Notes: a model not told the origin generated them from the sequence alone. 64,000 nucleotides of DNA from Musa acuminata AAA Group (GCF_036884655.1 NC_088357.1:48971001-49035000), one strand, 5' to 3'. Positions 10,120 to 23,132 are shown, counted from the first letter of the stretch. Program-made: numbers and translations.

Positions 10120-13100
10120 TTTTGTGTTGTGTATGTTACGTGTATGTGTGTGTGTGTTTTGCATGAGTTGTATGTTTATGTTTGTGTGCAGTGTGTGTTG
10201 TGTATATTACGTGTGTGTGTGTAGTGTGTTGTTTGTGTGCCGTGTGTGTTATATGTGTGTAGTGTATGTTATGAGTTATGTATGTTGTGTTGTGTGTGTG
10301 TTGTGTATATTATGTGTGTGTTTTGTATGTTATGAGTTGTGTGTATATATGCATGTGTTAAAAGTTGTGTGTATAGTGTGTGTTATTATTAGTTATGTGT
10401 TGTGTATGTTGTGTGTGTAGTGTGTGTTGTTATTAGTTGTGTGTGTTGTTTATGTTATGTGTGTGTGTTGTGTGTGTTATATGTGTGTGTATTGTGTGTG
10501 TGTTGTTATGTTTATATGTTTAGTGTGTGTTGTTATGAGTTGTGTGTAGTGTGTGTTATGTATAGTGTGTGTGTGTGTGTTCTATTTAGTATGTGATGTG
10601 TGTGTGTGTATGTGTTTATGTGTTGTGTGTGTGTGGTGTGTGTTTTGTATTTATGTGTGTGTATGTTTTTGTGTGTTATGTGTTTATGTATGTTGTATAT
10701 CATGTGTTGTGTGTGTGAAGTGTGTGTTTGTATTGTCTATGTGTGTTATGAGTTGTGTCATATGTGTTTGTATTATGTGTTGTGTGTATGTTATGTGTAT
10801 TGTATTATGTGTGTTGTGTTGTGTGTGTGTGTTTTGTGTTATGTGTTGTGTATGTGTGTGTTGTATTGTGTTTGTTTCATCTTCTATATTGTGCGTGTGT
10901 AGTGTGTGGTGTGTGCGTTTTGTTTATTTTGTATGTTGTGCTTGTGTGTGTTATCTATGTTGTGTGTGTGTTATGTATATGTGTGTTTATTCTAAGTGAG
11001 TGTATTGTGTGTGTTTGTCGTGTGATATGTGTGTTTGTTTGTTTTGTAAGTTGTGTGTGTATATTTGTACCATTTATGTGTGTGTATGTTTATTTTTTGT
11101 ATGTGCGTATTTGTTTTATGTGATATGTGTGTGTGTATGCATGTGTGTGTGTTGTGTGTATGTAGTGTGCATTGTTATGAGTCGTGTGTGTATACGTGTA
11201 TTGTGTATGTTATGTGTGTGTTGTGTGTAGTATGTGTTTTTATCAGTTGTGTGTATATGTACGTGTGTTATGTATGTTATCAGATGTGTATGTATTTGTG
11301 TGTGTGTGTGTTGTGTATGTTAAGAGTTGTGTATGTATGTGTGTTGTGTATGTCATATATTGTGTGTGTAGTGTGTGTATATTGTGTATGTTATGTGTGT
11401 GTTGTGTTTTGTGTGTGTATGTTGTGTCTTTTGAAGTGTTGTGCTTTTTTTGTGTTTTGTGTTGTTTGTGTTGTGTTTTGTTTTATTGTGTATGTTATGT
11501 GTATAGTTTGTATTGTTTTAAGTTCTGTGTGTATGTGTGTGTGTTGTGTGTAGTATGTGTTGTTATGAGTTATGTGTGTGTGTATCTTTTGTGTTGTGTG
11601 TTGGTTTTTGTGTATGTTATGTGTGTGTTTATATATTGTGTGTGTGTGTTGTTTGTGTATGTATTATGAGTTGTGTGTATTGTGTAAGTTATATGTGTGT
11701 GTGTAATGTGTGTTGTTTGTGTGTGTTTTATAAGTTGTTTGAGTATGTGTGCATGTTTGTTGTGTATGTGTGTTTATTGTGTATATTGTGTGTATGTTAA
11801 TTATTATGTGTTGTGTGCTTATGCGTATGTATTGTGTATATTATGTGTGTGTGTAATGTGTGTTGTTTGTGTGTGTTTTATAAGTTGTTTGAGTATGTGT
11901 GCATGTTTGTTGTGTATGTGTGTTTATTGTGTATATTGTGTGTATGTTAATTATTATGTGTTGTGTGCTTATGCGTATGTATTGTGTATATTATGTGTGT
12001 GTATTGTTTTCTGTTATGAGTTGTTTGTGTTATGTTTGTGTCATCTGTATATATATTATGAGTTGTGTGTACGTGTGCATGTTATGAGTTATGTGTGTAT
12101 ATGTGTTTGTGTTATCAGTCGTGTGTGTGTTGTGCATTTTATGAGTTATGTGGGTATGTGTGTTTGTGTTATCAGTCGTGTGTGTGTGTTGTGCATGTTA
12201 TGAGTTATATGTATATGTGTTGTGTATGTTATGTGTGTGTGTGTATTTTTATGAGTTGTATGTGTATGTGTGTGTATTGTGTATGTTATATGTGTATGAG
12301 TTGTATGTGTGTTGTGTGTATATGTTGTGTATAGTGTGTTGTTATGATATGTGTGTGCGTGTGTGTGTGTTTGTGTGTTGTTATAAGTTGTGTATGTATT
12401 GTATATATTATATGTGTTATGTATGTTGTGTGTGTGTGTTGTGTATAGTATGTTGTTATGAGTTGTGTGTATATGTTTATGTTGTGCATGTTATGTGTGT
12501 GTGTTGTTATAAGTTGTGTGTGTATGTGTGTGTTGTGTATGTTTTGTGTTTATGTAGTGTGTGTTATGAGTTGTGTGTATTTGTATGTGTTGTGTATATT
12601 ATGTGTGTGTGTTGTTACAAGTTGTGTGTGTATGTGTTTGTATTATGTATGTTGTGTGTGTGTGTAGAATGTGTTGTATGTATGTGTATTGTGTTTGTGT
12701 TGTTTATGTTATTGTATTGTTTTTGTGTGTGTTGTGTGTGTAGTATGTATGTGTATTGTGTGTGTAGTATGTATGTGTATTGTGTGTATGTAGTGTATGT
12801 TATGTGTTGTGTATGCATATGTATTGTGTGTGTTATTTTCGTGTGTGTTGTTTATTGTGTGTGTATGTTGTGTGTTATGTGTATGTATATTGTGTATGTG
12901 TAGTGTGTGTTATATGTTTTGTGTATTGTTTGTGTTATTTTCGTATGTGTTGTTTATTGTGTGTGTGTTGTGTGTATATATATTGTGTGTGTGTTGTGCA
13001 TGTTATGTGTGTGTGTTGTGTATGTTATGTATGTGTGTATTGTTATAAGTTGTGTGTGTATGTGTTTGTATTTGTGTTGTGTATATTATTTGTGTGTGTA

Positions 13101-13872
13101 GTATGTGTTGTGTGTATGTGTATTGTATGTGTGTTGTTTATGTTGTATTGTTTTTGTGTGTGTAGTATGTGTTGTGTGTATGTGTATTGTATATGTGTTG
13201 TTTATGTTGTATTGTTTTTGTGTGTGTAGTATGTGTTGTGTATATGTGTATTGTATGTGTGTTGTTTATGTTGTATTGTTTTTGTTTGTGTAGTGTGTTG
13301 TAGTGTTGTGTGTATTATGTATTATGTGTTATATGTATATATATGTATTGTGTGTTGTTTGTGTTATTTTCGTGTGTGTTGTTTATTGTGTATGTGTATT
13401 ATGGATGTGTAATGTGTGTTCTGTGTTGTTTGTATATATGTATTGTGTGTATTGTTTGTGTTATTTTTGTGTGTGTTGTTTATTGTGTGTATATTATATA
13501 TCTGTGTTGTGTGTATATGTATGTGTATTGTGTTGTTTGTGTGTAGTGTTTTGTTGTGTGTATGTGTATTGTGTTGTGTGTATTTATATTGTGTGTGTGT
13601 TGTGTGTGTATGTAGTGTGTGTAGTATGTGTTGTGTGTATTTATATTGTGTGTATGTAGTGTGTGTTGTGTGTATTTTGTATTGTGTATTTGTTGTTTTT
13701 ATTGTTGTATTATTTTTGTATGTGTTGTGTGTGTAGTGTATTGTATCTTGTGTGTATGTGTATTGTGTGTGTAGTGTGTGTTATGTATTGTATATATGTG
13801 TATTGTTTGTATTTGTATTATTTTTATGTGTGTTGTGTGTATTTGTGTATTGTTTGTGTATTATGTGTATGT
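10120..13872 (+). repeat. 3.75 kb degenerate G/T-only satellite
   Basis: The plus strand is almost entirely T and G with scattered A and very little C. It is built from phrases such as GTGTGTTATGAGTTGTGTG, GTGTGTAGTATGTGTTG and TTGTGTATGTTATGTGTG. Units of very roughly 40-70 bp recur imperfectly. Because stop codons are rare in such sequence, long frames rich in Cys, Val and Tyr appear in all three plus frames; they are not genes. The block ends abruptly 270 bp before the POLAR-like pseudogene. It may adopt Z-DNA or other unusual structure; this is inference. Confidence 0.95.
11701..12000 (+). repeat. Perfect 150-bp tandem duplication inside the G/T satellite
   Basis: The 150 bp starting GTGTAATGTGTGTTGTTTGT at 11701 repeats at 11851 without visible change. 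It includes the less simple core TTTATAAGTTGTTTGAGTAT. Identity is far higher than between other units, so this is a very recent local event. Confidence 0.9.
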
Positions 13873-14140
13873 GTCCTAATACTATTTCAAAATCATCAAA
13901 TTTCATCATCAGAACGCAGACCCATTAATGGACGGTCAAGATCGTTTTTACAGTGCACGCCATCCTTCCATTGCCCGCTGTCACGTATAAGTACTCCGAT
14001 GAAGGCTTCCCCGCCTTTGGAGTGCCCTACCGACTCGAGACCATGGTGGAGTCCCCGAGGCTGGAGCGGGAAATCCGAAGCCGAAGCCTCGCGCCCGGTG
14101 ACGTTCCACGAGAGCTGGTGGCAGCGGAGGCGGGGAAGAC
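13873..14140 (+). other. GC-richer 5' flank of the POLAR-like pseudogene
   Basis: Base composition changes sharply after the satellite. A frame starting at 13953 crosses the region but has no family resemblance. The region probably contains the old promoter and 5' leader of the following gene. Confidence 0.4.
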
Positions 14141-15640
14141 GTGGATCCTAGATTTCCTTTACCGTCCTCACGTACAGGACGGCGAAATGGGCGGTTTTGC
14201 TCCGCAAACGCGAGACCTTTCTGCTCTTTCCTCTTGGGCTATTTTCCGGCGGAAGTTCCTCCCCATATGGTTCTTCCGTTCCAGAAGCGGTCCATCGACG
14301 GCGGTGGCGAACAGACGGGGCTCGGAATGGGTGGTACGGTGTTCTTCTCGAGGTGTCGCCGAAAGAAGAGGAAGGGGAAAGAAAGGACAGAGGAGGGGGA
14401 GGAGAATAGAAGAGAAAAGGTGGCCTCTCCTGATTCGAAGATGACGGAGGGGATCAATGGAGGGGCTGGCGTCCGCTCGTTGGATGCGTTCGCAGGTACG
14501 TGTGGGATGTCGAGTCCTCTTTGAGTTCTTATGTGTAGTTGTAGGCTAAGTGTTCGACGTTTGGTTCATGCTAGAACAAAAAGGAAGGAGTCTCAAAACT
14601 CTCTAAGAACTCACCTTTTTATGAAGCATGCCCACGAGTCTCTTCCCCGAAACTTCGTCATCGTGATAGTCTCTCAAACTCCAAAGGAGAGCAAAGAAGA
14701 GAGTCACAATAGAGAATATTTACCGGATAAAAAGGAAAACTGGGGTTTGGATAGAGATGCTTGATGTTTCTTCCACCATTTCTCTCGTACGTTTCGTAGG
14801 GCATCCATAAGTTTTATTTCCTTGTATATTTAGTGACCGAGGTCTTTTTGCTTCACAGATATAGTCAATTATATTATGTTTTAGTCTTTTTTTTTTCTTA
14901 ATTCAAATATGGTGGAATCCTTCTGGGGAATTAAAGGCTACATTAGAGAAAAGAATTAGGTAAAGAAGGTGAGCCATCCACATCGAGTGAATGTCTTAGC
15001 TCCTACATTGTTGGTAGTTCTTGACTACCAGGTTCCTCCATTGCTGGTGTATGCCAATTTTTCAGCACAAGATTTGGGTTTTAATCTAAATTTTTAACTT
15101 TGCATCTTCTTTAATCAAGTTTTTCCATTAAATTCCTCGTTTTTGTATTTGTTACTATTCTGTGGTCTGAGAGTTCAATGTCACATCTTTGACCTGCAGG
15201 AGCTAGGAAGCCGAAAGAGATATCTTTTGACATAGGAATGGGAGTGGGTATGGCTTTCATCCTGTTCAGGTGGGCGACTGAATTGAACAAAATGAAGGAG
15301 CAATGAATTCAAATGGAAATGCTGTTCAAATAAATTAAAGATGTAATCCCAAAGATAGGCGATGATTTTGGCATCTTAAGATCAAATCATGATATCACAT
15401 CATCATCATCAGATTGTCGTGGGAATGCCAGTAAATGCAACCAGAATCAAGGGGCAAGTTTTCATTGGAAGAGGCTAAGTCTACCATTGAATCTGATGGG
15501 CATTCGAATTATGTGATTAGCACCGAGAAACGAAATATAGATCAACTGGAAGCAAAGTTAGAGTTCGAATTAGAGCAGCTGCAGCTTGAGTTGGACAGGG
15601 AGAATTCAGTAATGATCTCAGAACGAGGGCAAATAGAGGT
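14141..15640 (+). pseudogene. POLAR-like protein gene, broken and truncated
   Basis: POLAR and POLAR-like proteins are plant polarity scaffold proteins of stomatal-lineage and other cells. Exon 1 (14141-14495) reads MDPRFPLPSSRTGRRNGRF and ends KMTEGINGGAGVRSLDAFAG at the donor CAG/GTACGT. Exon 2 starts at 15200 after CCTGCAG and continues in frame with ARKPKEISFDIGMGVGMAF, the conserved family core. A TGA follows at 15304, then a second in-frame stop within the MEMLFK-IKD helix; both look like single changes from CGA and GAA codons. After a frameshift near 15445, the acidic coiled coil QLEAKLEFELEQLQLELD is readable to about 15640. The C-terminal family domain is absent. Family identity is from memory of POLAR-like sequences. 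A 154-residue truncated product is possible but unlikely to work. Confidence 0.75.
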
Positions 15641-16149
15641 ATTCTTCTTCTCAGTAAATCTGTTCTCCTTATTGGGAATGTTGTTTTAATAACTAGCATT
15701 TGTTGAAATGGAGAAATTATTTTGCATATACCATGAAATTTAGCTTAGATCATAATATGACCCACTAACTTTTTAATGAACCTAATGAACCTGCCTCACC
15801 TTTTTTTTTAAATTTTGGAACATTCTTTTATGATTCCTATATAATAGTTTTGTTGATACCAAGTAGACTAGGTACAGTATAAATTACTGATTATAAGGCT
15901 TCTTGGGCCCCATAGTGAGTTCGATATGATAAGTGATCATTTGGGATGGTCCAGATTGTGTTTTGGGTTATATATCTCTTCGCAAGCCATTTGACTCAAA
16001 GGGAATCTTCTTGGAGGCTATCGCGCAAATGAATTGAAGTAAATATGCTTAGTTTAGGGTATAAAGATTTTGAATGCCATGTTCCTCTCCTTGTAATGGA
16101 TTGTATATGTCTTGCCAAGAAACTTTGTGGAGGCCTTTAATGTCATCTC
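15641..16149. other. Intergenic or former intron, nothing recognised
   Basis: AT-rich, with no conserved frame. It lies between the POLAR-like remnant and the LINE remnant. The missing POLAR exons are not here. Confidence 0.4.
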
Positions 16150-17665
16150 CTTGTCATAAGAAATGAGCCATTATTTGTTCTAGTCGATGAATTACCCTCC
16201 GTGCCAAGCAACTCCTAGTGTATGCTTGTGGAGCTTCAAGAATATATTGCAAATAAAGGTACATGTTGGATCTATGATTTCTCATATAATTAGAAATGAG
16301 GACACCTTTCTTTGGCTTGATCCGTGACACGCAAGAGGTATTCTAAAACTTGTTGTTGGGGACTATATTGATTATGAAATTTCCACTAACCCTTTAGCTA
16401 GAGTTTTTGAAATTTGCAAGGATGGAGTGTGGGTTGTTGGCCACCCCCATTCACCAGCTTTAATCCTCGTTTGGGATGCTATTCTTGACATTATCACTTT
16501 CCCTCATTCTCGGAATGATTGTGTGGTGTGAAACCCTTCAACTTTTGGAGTTTTTACACTTAAATCAGCTTACACAGCAATGGATGAGCCTTCAAATATG
16601 GTTGCATGAAGTAATCTTGTCAGGTTTAAGGGCAACATACCAAGGTATTCTTTCATCTCTTGGCTTGTTTGTTTAAACATGTTGAGCACTTTGGATAGAT
16701 TGATAAAGTGGAGAATCTGCACCAATTCCTCTTGCTACTTATGCAGTCAAGAAGATGAAAGCATGCATCGCCTATTTTTTTGATTGCACTTTCTCATCAC
16801 TGAGTGTGGGGAGCCATTTTGAGCAGATGCGACCTATCCCACTCGCCACAGGGGTGGAACATAGAATTTATACGGGTATGCAATCATTGGAAAAACGAGA
16901 GTTTCATAAGTCGAATTGAGAAACTATCTTTCACAGCTATCATATATCATATCTGGGTTTAGAGGAATCACATATTTGAGTCAAACACCTAAAGATCTCT
17001 AGATATTATTATTTCAGTCTTTGTGCAAGATGTGAGTAGGAGAATGCAAAACGAATCCACGATTGTAGTAGACATCGCATCAACTCAAGCCATTGTCGCA
17101 AATTGGAATCCATGCCCAAACTTCGCAACACTTAAGTCTACGTGGCACCACTAGACCCCTCCCATTGAGGGTATTATTGTCATATATACTGATGCCTCTG
17201 TCTCTACTTCCATAGTTGGGTTGGGATGTGTTTTTTGAGACTATTTTGGAAGCCCCATTTGTGCTATGACGAAAAGCAGATCAAAGGAAGATCTCATTCT
17301 ACTACATGAATTATAAGCTATCCTCCTTGTCCTTTTGAAGCTAAAAGAAGAAAATTTCGCTTGATCCATCTTTGGTCTGATTCACAAGTCGTTGTGGATA
17401 TTCTCAACAGTTGTAATAATGTGTCAGGGTGTTACCAAATTACTTTAAGAATATATTCATGCTATTTAAGAGAGCTTCGAGATTCTGGAATTCTTTTTCA
17501 TCCTTTAAGAAGCTAAGAAGTCAGCTGACTTCCTCACCCATCTGTGTAAGTCCAAAGAGAAGATCTTGCTACCCCCCTCAGGGTTTCTGGACGAATTGTG
17601 GCGGTTGATTGAAGTTGATGTGTATAAGAGGGAATATGTTAGACTAGTGTGATTCTCATGGGTTC
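16150..17665 (+). mobile_element. 5'-truncated LINE remnant (zinc-binding RT end plus RNase H)
   Basis: Frames broken by stops and frameshifts give the 3' end of a plant L1-type LINE ORF2. Around 16500-16620 the reading is TFGVFTLKSAYTAMDEPSNM, the usual start of the zf-RVT region. CTNSSCYLCSQEDESMHRLF near 16720-16790 gives its Cys-Cys-His pattern. From about 17165, YTDASVSTSIVGLGCVF and later LWSDSQVVVDILN and KSADFLTHLCKSKE match an RNase H domain. The endonuclease and reverse transcriptase are absent, consistent with 5' truncation on insertion. The many stops mean it is old. Confidence 0.8.
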
Positions 17666-17691
17666 TTTGTATGACTTAGTTACATCTCTAT

Positions 17692-18815
17692 ATATCTAGT
17701 AGTTATATATGATGATGTGTACATGTAATATGTGATGTGGACAGAATATCATAAACCGTGTGACGTATGTGTACATGTGATATGATTATTATTATTATTG
17801 GGGCCTACGAGCTTTCAATTTTATTCTCGTTTATTGTTGAGCTTATGTGCTTATGATTAAGTTATAATCACATGAGGAGGCTCTACGGGAGCGTAGAGGC
17901 AATAGCGAGAACCACGAGGTCGAGATGGACCATCGCGATGCATGAAGATGCGTAGAGATGCCGATTGAACCGATGAGAACGAGATGAATGATCATAGGGC
18001 ATGGAGATGCGCCACTGCATACATAAATCTTGATGTGAGTGATTAAGCCCATTGGCTCAGGCTCGATCACCTTAGGATGTGGTCCATGATCATCTGATAT
18101 GATTTGTCATGTGATGTGTGATTGCTAACATACCTACTAAATATGTATATATATATTTTCATACGATGTAGATATATATTAAATATGTATGTGTATGATA
18201 TGTCATAGGAGATCAAATTAAAATCCCCTCTTTCGATAAAATTAAGTCGGTAAATGTAAGATAATTAGATTGACCCATGTTGTCTTCCATCGTTATAGGT
18301 AGGAATCGATTCCCGACATAGGTTGAGTCCCTCGAGATTCACCTATATCGCGATTCACTATCTTACCTATGACCTATGACATATAGATGTCACCGGTGAC
18401 CTGAGGATGTGATATGCTTGGTCGAGTCCCTCGAGGGCATATCATTGAATCAGACTCATCTTGTAATAATGATGATGGCTTAACCGAACATCATGGCTTG
18501 TCGAGTCTCTCGAGACCATGGAAGTTCGGAGGCTAAATAGGATGGGAATAACAAAGGGTTGTGATTGACAAGAGTTACCTATCTTTACGGGCTTAGCGTG
18601 ATTGGTCGAGTCCCTCGAGGTTATGTTAAGACGCCGATTGAATCCCGATCCCCATTAGAGATTTGTCGGGGGTCTCCGATTCACATATCGGAGGAAGTTG
18701 TTTCAATTTATCAGAAAATATTACAGATATACTTAAATTGTGCAGGACACAAACTAACAGATCGGATTTCAAATACAAGCCGAACATTACACTGGATACT
18801 TCTTTTAGGTTCAGC
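17692..18815 (+). repeat. Interspersed repeat R, copy 1
   Basis: Shares most of its length with 24685-25602, from TATCTAGTAG to CATTACACTGGATAC. It contains a near-palindromic phrase, GTCGAGTCCCTCGAG, in several variants (about 18322, 18420, 18510, 18604). This copy has roughly 170 bp not found in copy 2. No protein is encoded. It could be an LTR or LTR fragment, but I see no primer site or clear TG/CA ends. Confidence 0.8.
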
Positions 18816-19049
18816 AAAGAGAGAGGAATCGGCAGCGAGGGCATCATTGGCTGTATTGTCCTTGCAAGTCTTAAGTAGCTTGGAGAGAGATTCATTTAAA
18901 AGGAATTTATCTTAAATAAAAATATGATATTAATTTAAAAATATACTATTAACAGTATATCAGTTACTATTAATAGTAGTTATAGGGAAAGAGAAGAACT
19001 GTTAATAATAACAGAGGGGATAAAACCAACAGAAAGTGACGAGAATAGC
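18816..19049 (+). other. Short AT-rich gap between repeat R and the BIG-like pseudogene
   Basis: Contains a short AT palindromic stretch around 18945-18985 (TACTATTAACAGTATATCAG). No gene. The corresponding gap is missing beside copy 2. Confidence 0.4.
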
Positions 19050-19884
19050 TACGAGAACGTTACTGTAAATGCAACCCAAGTTCTTTTACCAGTGCAGATA
19101 CTCCATATGTTATTGATTATTCTTTGATAATGCTAAACACTGATGCACACAATTGCATGGTGAAAGACACGGTTTGTTACTGATGATTTTCTTTGGTAAT
19201 CTTTAACTGCCGCTGTACTAAAATGTCAAACCTAATTTTCTTTGTAGATGTCAAAAGTCAAATTTATACGAATAATTGAGGAATGGATGATGGGAAGGAT
19301 TTACCTGAAGATTATTTGAGTTATTTATATGATCAAATTGTGAAAAGTGAAATAAAAAATTAGTGTTGATTCATCAGCTCCACAGAGTAAGCAAACGAGC
19401 AGCATCAATAAGCTTTTGGGATTAGATAGGATTTCCAACTTGGTCAATTGGAAGCAAGCAGAAGAAAGAGCATTAGGTGCAAATGATTTGCTCATTAGGC
19501 ACAACCAAGAACAGTTTAAAGCAAAAAGTGGAAAATCAGAGTAAGTCTAGTAGAAAAAGTGGATGATGTTATATCTTTTCCATGTTCATTTTGGATTTTT
19601 ATTTTTATTGGTGACTTAGGTCTATGTTCTATGCTGCAACGGATACGGCAATCCTGAGATTTATGATTGAGGTTTGCTGGGCCCCCATGATGGCTGCTTT
19701 CTGTGTGATGCTTGACCAAAGTGATGACAAGTCTGCCACAGCACAGTGTTTGCAGGGCTTCCGATATGCAGTGCATGTCACCTTAGTGATGCATATGCAG
19801 ACACAGAGAGATGCTTTTGTCACATCCGTAGCAAAAGTCACATACCTTCATTGTGCTGCGGACATGAATGTTGATGCTGTTAAG
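19050..19884 (+). pseudogene. BIG-type ARF-GEF fragment (Sec7 domain end and downstream), pseudogene
   Basis: BIG proteins are large Sec7 guanine-nucleotide exchange factors for ARF GTPases at the trans-Golgi. Three consecutive exons with introns are seen. Exon a (to 19171) reads [19 protein letters not shown] and [18 protein letters not shown], the conserved end of the Sec7 domain. Exon b (19248-19540) reads GKDLPEDYLSYLYDQIVK, then INKLLGLDRISNLVNWKQAE. Exon c (19620-19884) reads FYAATDTAILRFMIEVCWAP and FRYAVHVTLVMHMQTQRDAF. The damage is one A lost before the NNRG motif, whose Arg codon is now TGA; a frameshift before SSAPQSKQTS; and three residues missing in CAADMNVDAVK. Splice sites are kept, so this is a genomic fragment, not a retrocopy. 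The rest of the gene (~1,700 residues in intact relatives) is not nearby. Confidence 0.88.
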
Positions 19885-21364
19885 GTGAACCACTTGAGTT
19901 AATGATATTTTCCTCCTCCAGCTACAAACTGTATTAGTTTTATTGAGAAAATTTATCTTTGGTATTTCCTGATAATTGGGTGGTGGGTAACGTATCCTAT
20001 CATGTATAGGACTTTCCCTAGATTTTCTTAATTATTTCAATTGAAGATCTGTATAACATTATATATCTATTAATTACTAAATTTTGATATTGTAACAAAT
20101 AGAACATTGTCATCTAACCTTGTGATACAGTCTCATCAAATACAATGCAAACTTACTGAACAATTGGTTAGAATCTCTTTATGAGTGTAGTCCCTTTTAG
20201 TAAAAAGATTTTGAGTCTACTAAGGATCTGATCACCTTTTGAATGATCTCATTACATGAACAATTGTGAATAATGCAACTACATGAAATTACTTGTAGAA
20301 CGTGACTTGATGTATGTTTGCAATTATATATACATATGTATGTGACTTGATCACTTGTTCTACTGACAACATCACTCAGAGGGTGTGCTGTCTGTTGGTT
20401 AATGTCTGCCATTTAATTTTAAACATTAAAAACTATCATGCTACCACGCAGTCAATAGCTTAGCTGATAGATTATATTTTCTTAATAAATAGTTTACATT
20501 GCTTCTGTTTTGTTAAAATTTAATCTACGAGAATAACACTTTGTGTGTTCTTCATAACTTGTTTCTGTTCTTATAGATTGACTGTGTAAAGTCCATATGC
20601 ATGTTAATTTGTCTGAATGACAATATTTAGCTCTTATCTGTTATGATCTGATATAAGGTAGATATGGGACCAAGTAAAACTTACACATTCCCAAGTACAT
20701 GGTCAATTTTTCATATGTATTTTAGCTTCAAATGTTTGGATTTGTTTTATTATTGGTAGTTTTAATTAGTATCATAAATATTTTAATTTGAATGTCATAA
20801 TTTGACATTTGTATTAAATAAATACTTAATAGTCCTACTTAATCACTGATTAGCATGACTAAAACAATGTTACATCTTAAATATTATATTTTCTATACCT
20901 TAGTTTGACATTTGTATTAAATAAACATTTGATAGTCTGTCCTAAAGTTATAAATATGTGTTACCGATTAGCATGACTTAAAGAATATACAACATGAGAA
21001 TGCTGGTATTTGAGGATGAGCTCTTGTACAATGGTGACCTAGGTTCGGAGTCACTAACACAACTTCTCTAATTTAAGGGTTAAGGATTTGTGACCCCCTC
21101 AAGCATTGGGTTGCCTAAGAATGCTGGCATTCCAATTGTACTAAGTCGAAAATTAGTTTTGTTTGCTTCTTTATTCTATAGGTATTCTCGGTTGTATTTT
21201 CTTTGTCTTTCTTTTTTTGACATATATGCACATGGATACAAAATATATAATGTTTAGAGTACATGCTATGAAGCAATAGACATTTTTATTTTCGATCAGT
21301 AATATTTGTTTAGGCTTTAACTTCCACATTTTTCCTGGAATTAATGTTCTGCATCGTATCAGTT
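19885..21364. other. AT-rich, no gene recognised
   Basis: Possibly former intron of the BIG-like fragment, since it begins at its last donor (AAG/GTGAAC). No conserved frame on either strand. Confidence 0.4.
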
Positions 21365-22006
21365 AATATCTGTTGTGTTTGTGTATGTGTCCTGTGAGGT
21401 GTGTTTGTGTATGTTGTGTGTGTATTGTGTATATTATGTGTGTGTGTTATGAGTTGTGTGTGTATGTATGTGTGTGTTTTATATGTTATGTGTTGTGTGT
21501 ATATATGTATGTGTTATGAGTTGTGTGTATATATGTGTGTATGTTATATGTGTTGTTATGAATTGTGTGTATATGTGTGTGTATGTTATGTGTGTTTGTG
21601 TAGTATGTGTTGTTATGAGTTGTGTGTATGTGTGCTTTGTATGTTACTTGTGTGTGTGTAGTATCGGTTGTTATGAGTTGTGTGTGCGTTGTGCATGTTA
21701 TGTATGTGTGTAGTGTGTAGTGTGTTGTGTATATTATGTGTGTGTGTTGTGTATGTTATGTGTCTGTTGTTTGTGTGTTATGTATGTTGTGTGTGTGTTA
21801 TGTATGTTGTGTGTATGTGTATTGTGTGTGTGTCTTTGTGTGTTGTTTATTGTGTATGTTATGTATGTGTGTAATGTGTGTTGTTATGGGTTGTATGTGT
21901 ATGTGTGTGTATTGTATATGTTATATGTGTGTGTTGTGTTGTTATGGGTTGTATGTGTATGTGTGTGTTGTTATGAATTGTGTGTATATGTATGTGTTGT
22001 ATATGT
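21365..22006 (+). repeat. G/T-only satellite, second block
   Basis: Same phrases and same strand bias as 10120-13872 (TTGTTATGAGTTGTGTGTAT, GTGTGTTGTGTATGTTATG). Cys/Val-rich frames here are by-products. Confidence 0.93.
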
Positions 22007-22087
22007 AGATGCCTGACAAAGCCTTGTGCATAATGTGTATATGTATGTGCTGTATATGTAGATGCCTGACAAAGCCTTGTGCATAAT
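21985..22087 (+). repeat. Direct duplication at the edge of satellite block 2
   Basis: TGTATATGTAGATGCCTGAC followed by AAAGCCTTGTGCATAAT occurs twice, at about 22000 and about 22050, each preceded by TATATGTATGTG(T/C)TG. The repeat joins satellite sequence to non-satellite flank, so it was duplicated after the block had this border. Confidence 0.85.
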
Positions 22088-23132
22088 CTATCTCCTAGTA
22101 ATTCCTACTATGTGTGGATCACATCCTGTAGCTCTCAGCATATCTTGCCGACGAATGAATTAGCATGTATCCGGTATTTGAACAAAATAATTCCATATAA
22201 CTGTCAACAAAAACACAAGCTAAGCTTTTTGTAAGAGACCCGATCAGGTATCCAGACTCCGGGAACAGCAAAAGATTCAAGTAGATCAGAACTACATAGA
22301 AGCATTACCTCGAATGAAGTTAAAATTGATTCCAGAACAAGAGGTGAGAACATAAACAATACATCGCAGCAAAATTCTACTCTCTTCGATAAAAAGTCAA
22401 TGAATATGTTACAGAAATCTCATCAATTTATGTTACCATCCATGGATCTACCAAGAACTTTTGCATCTAATTCACACAGCTGAATTCGATGGCTGGCTGG
22501 CAAAAGATCCTAACAAAGTGAACTTTTTAACTTTGCACTACTTAGATTATAAGCATAGGAGATACATGTATAAAAAAACAATAGAATTCTAATTTTCCAC
22601 AGAAGGGCAGTAAGCGAAGATGTAACTCGCCTATGAAAACCCAGGTAATGGATTGGTTATTAGACGAAATAAAGATGATCTAACTCCTAATTTCTTAATA
22701 TCCCATTATCATGCACTTGACTAGTTTTACCTAAGTCATGCGACACTTATATATGTTCATCCGTAAAGGTCAACCATCCCGAAACTTCCGATGATCCCTT
22801 AGGACCTACAAAAGAAAAATCAGTTTAGAGAAAATATTTTACTCGGGATCCACAAACAATCATTTCAGCAAACACTTCATAGCCAATGCAAATTACAAAC
22901 AAATTTCATATGTTTTGAACGGTCCGACAACAAAAGATCCAATGATCCACTACGAAATTCTCATAAGTGCCCACTTGACACAATCTTTGTTTGCAATCCT
23001 AAGACAACCATCAAAACGAAAAAAAAAGGGTCGCTAAGTCTACTGTCAGCTGTTTACATGTTGTGCAAAGCATGAACAAAACTGAAAAACACGGACATAC
23101 ATTAACATTACATGTTGTGCAAAGCATGTTGT
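22088..23132. other. Non-repetitive spacer between satellite blocks, no gene seen
   Basis: AT-rich, without a conserved frame on either strand. CATGTTGTGCAAAGCATG is duplicated near 23058 and 23111, right where block 3 begins. Confidence 0.45.

Noticed and set aside
10112..13867. Many long frames rich in Cys, Val and Tyr
   Set aside because: They exist in all three plus frames of G/T-only repeat sequence because stop codons are rare there; no family resemblance. The same holds at 21401-22016 and 23205-24128.
13953..14444. 163-codon frame upstream of and overlapping POLAR-like exon 1
   Set aside because: The frame at 14141 is the one that joins to the conserved exon 2; this frame has no match and is an overlap in GC-rich sequence.
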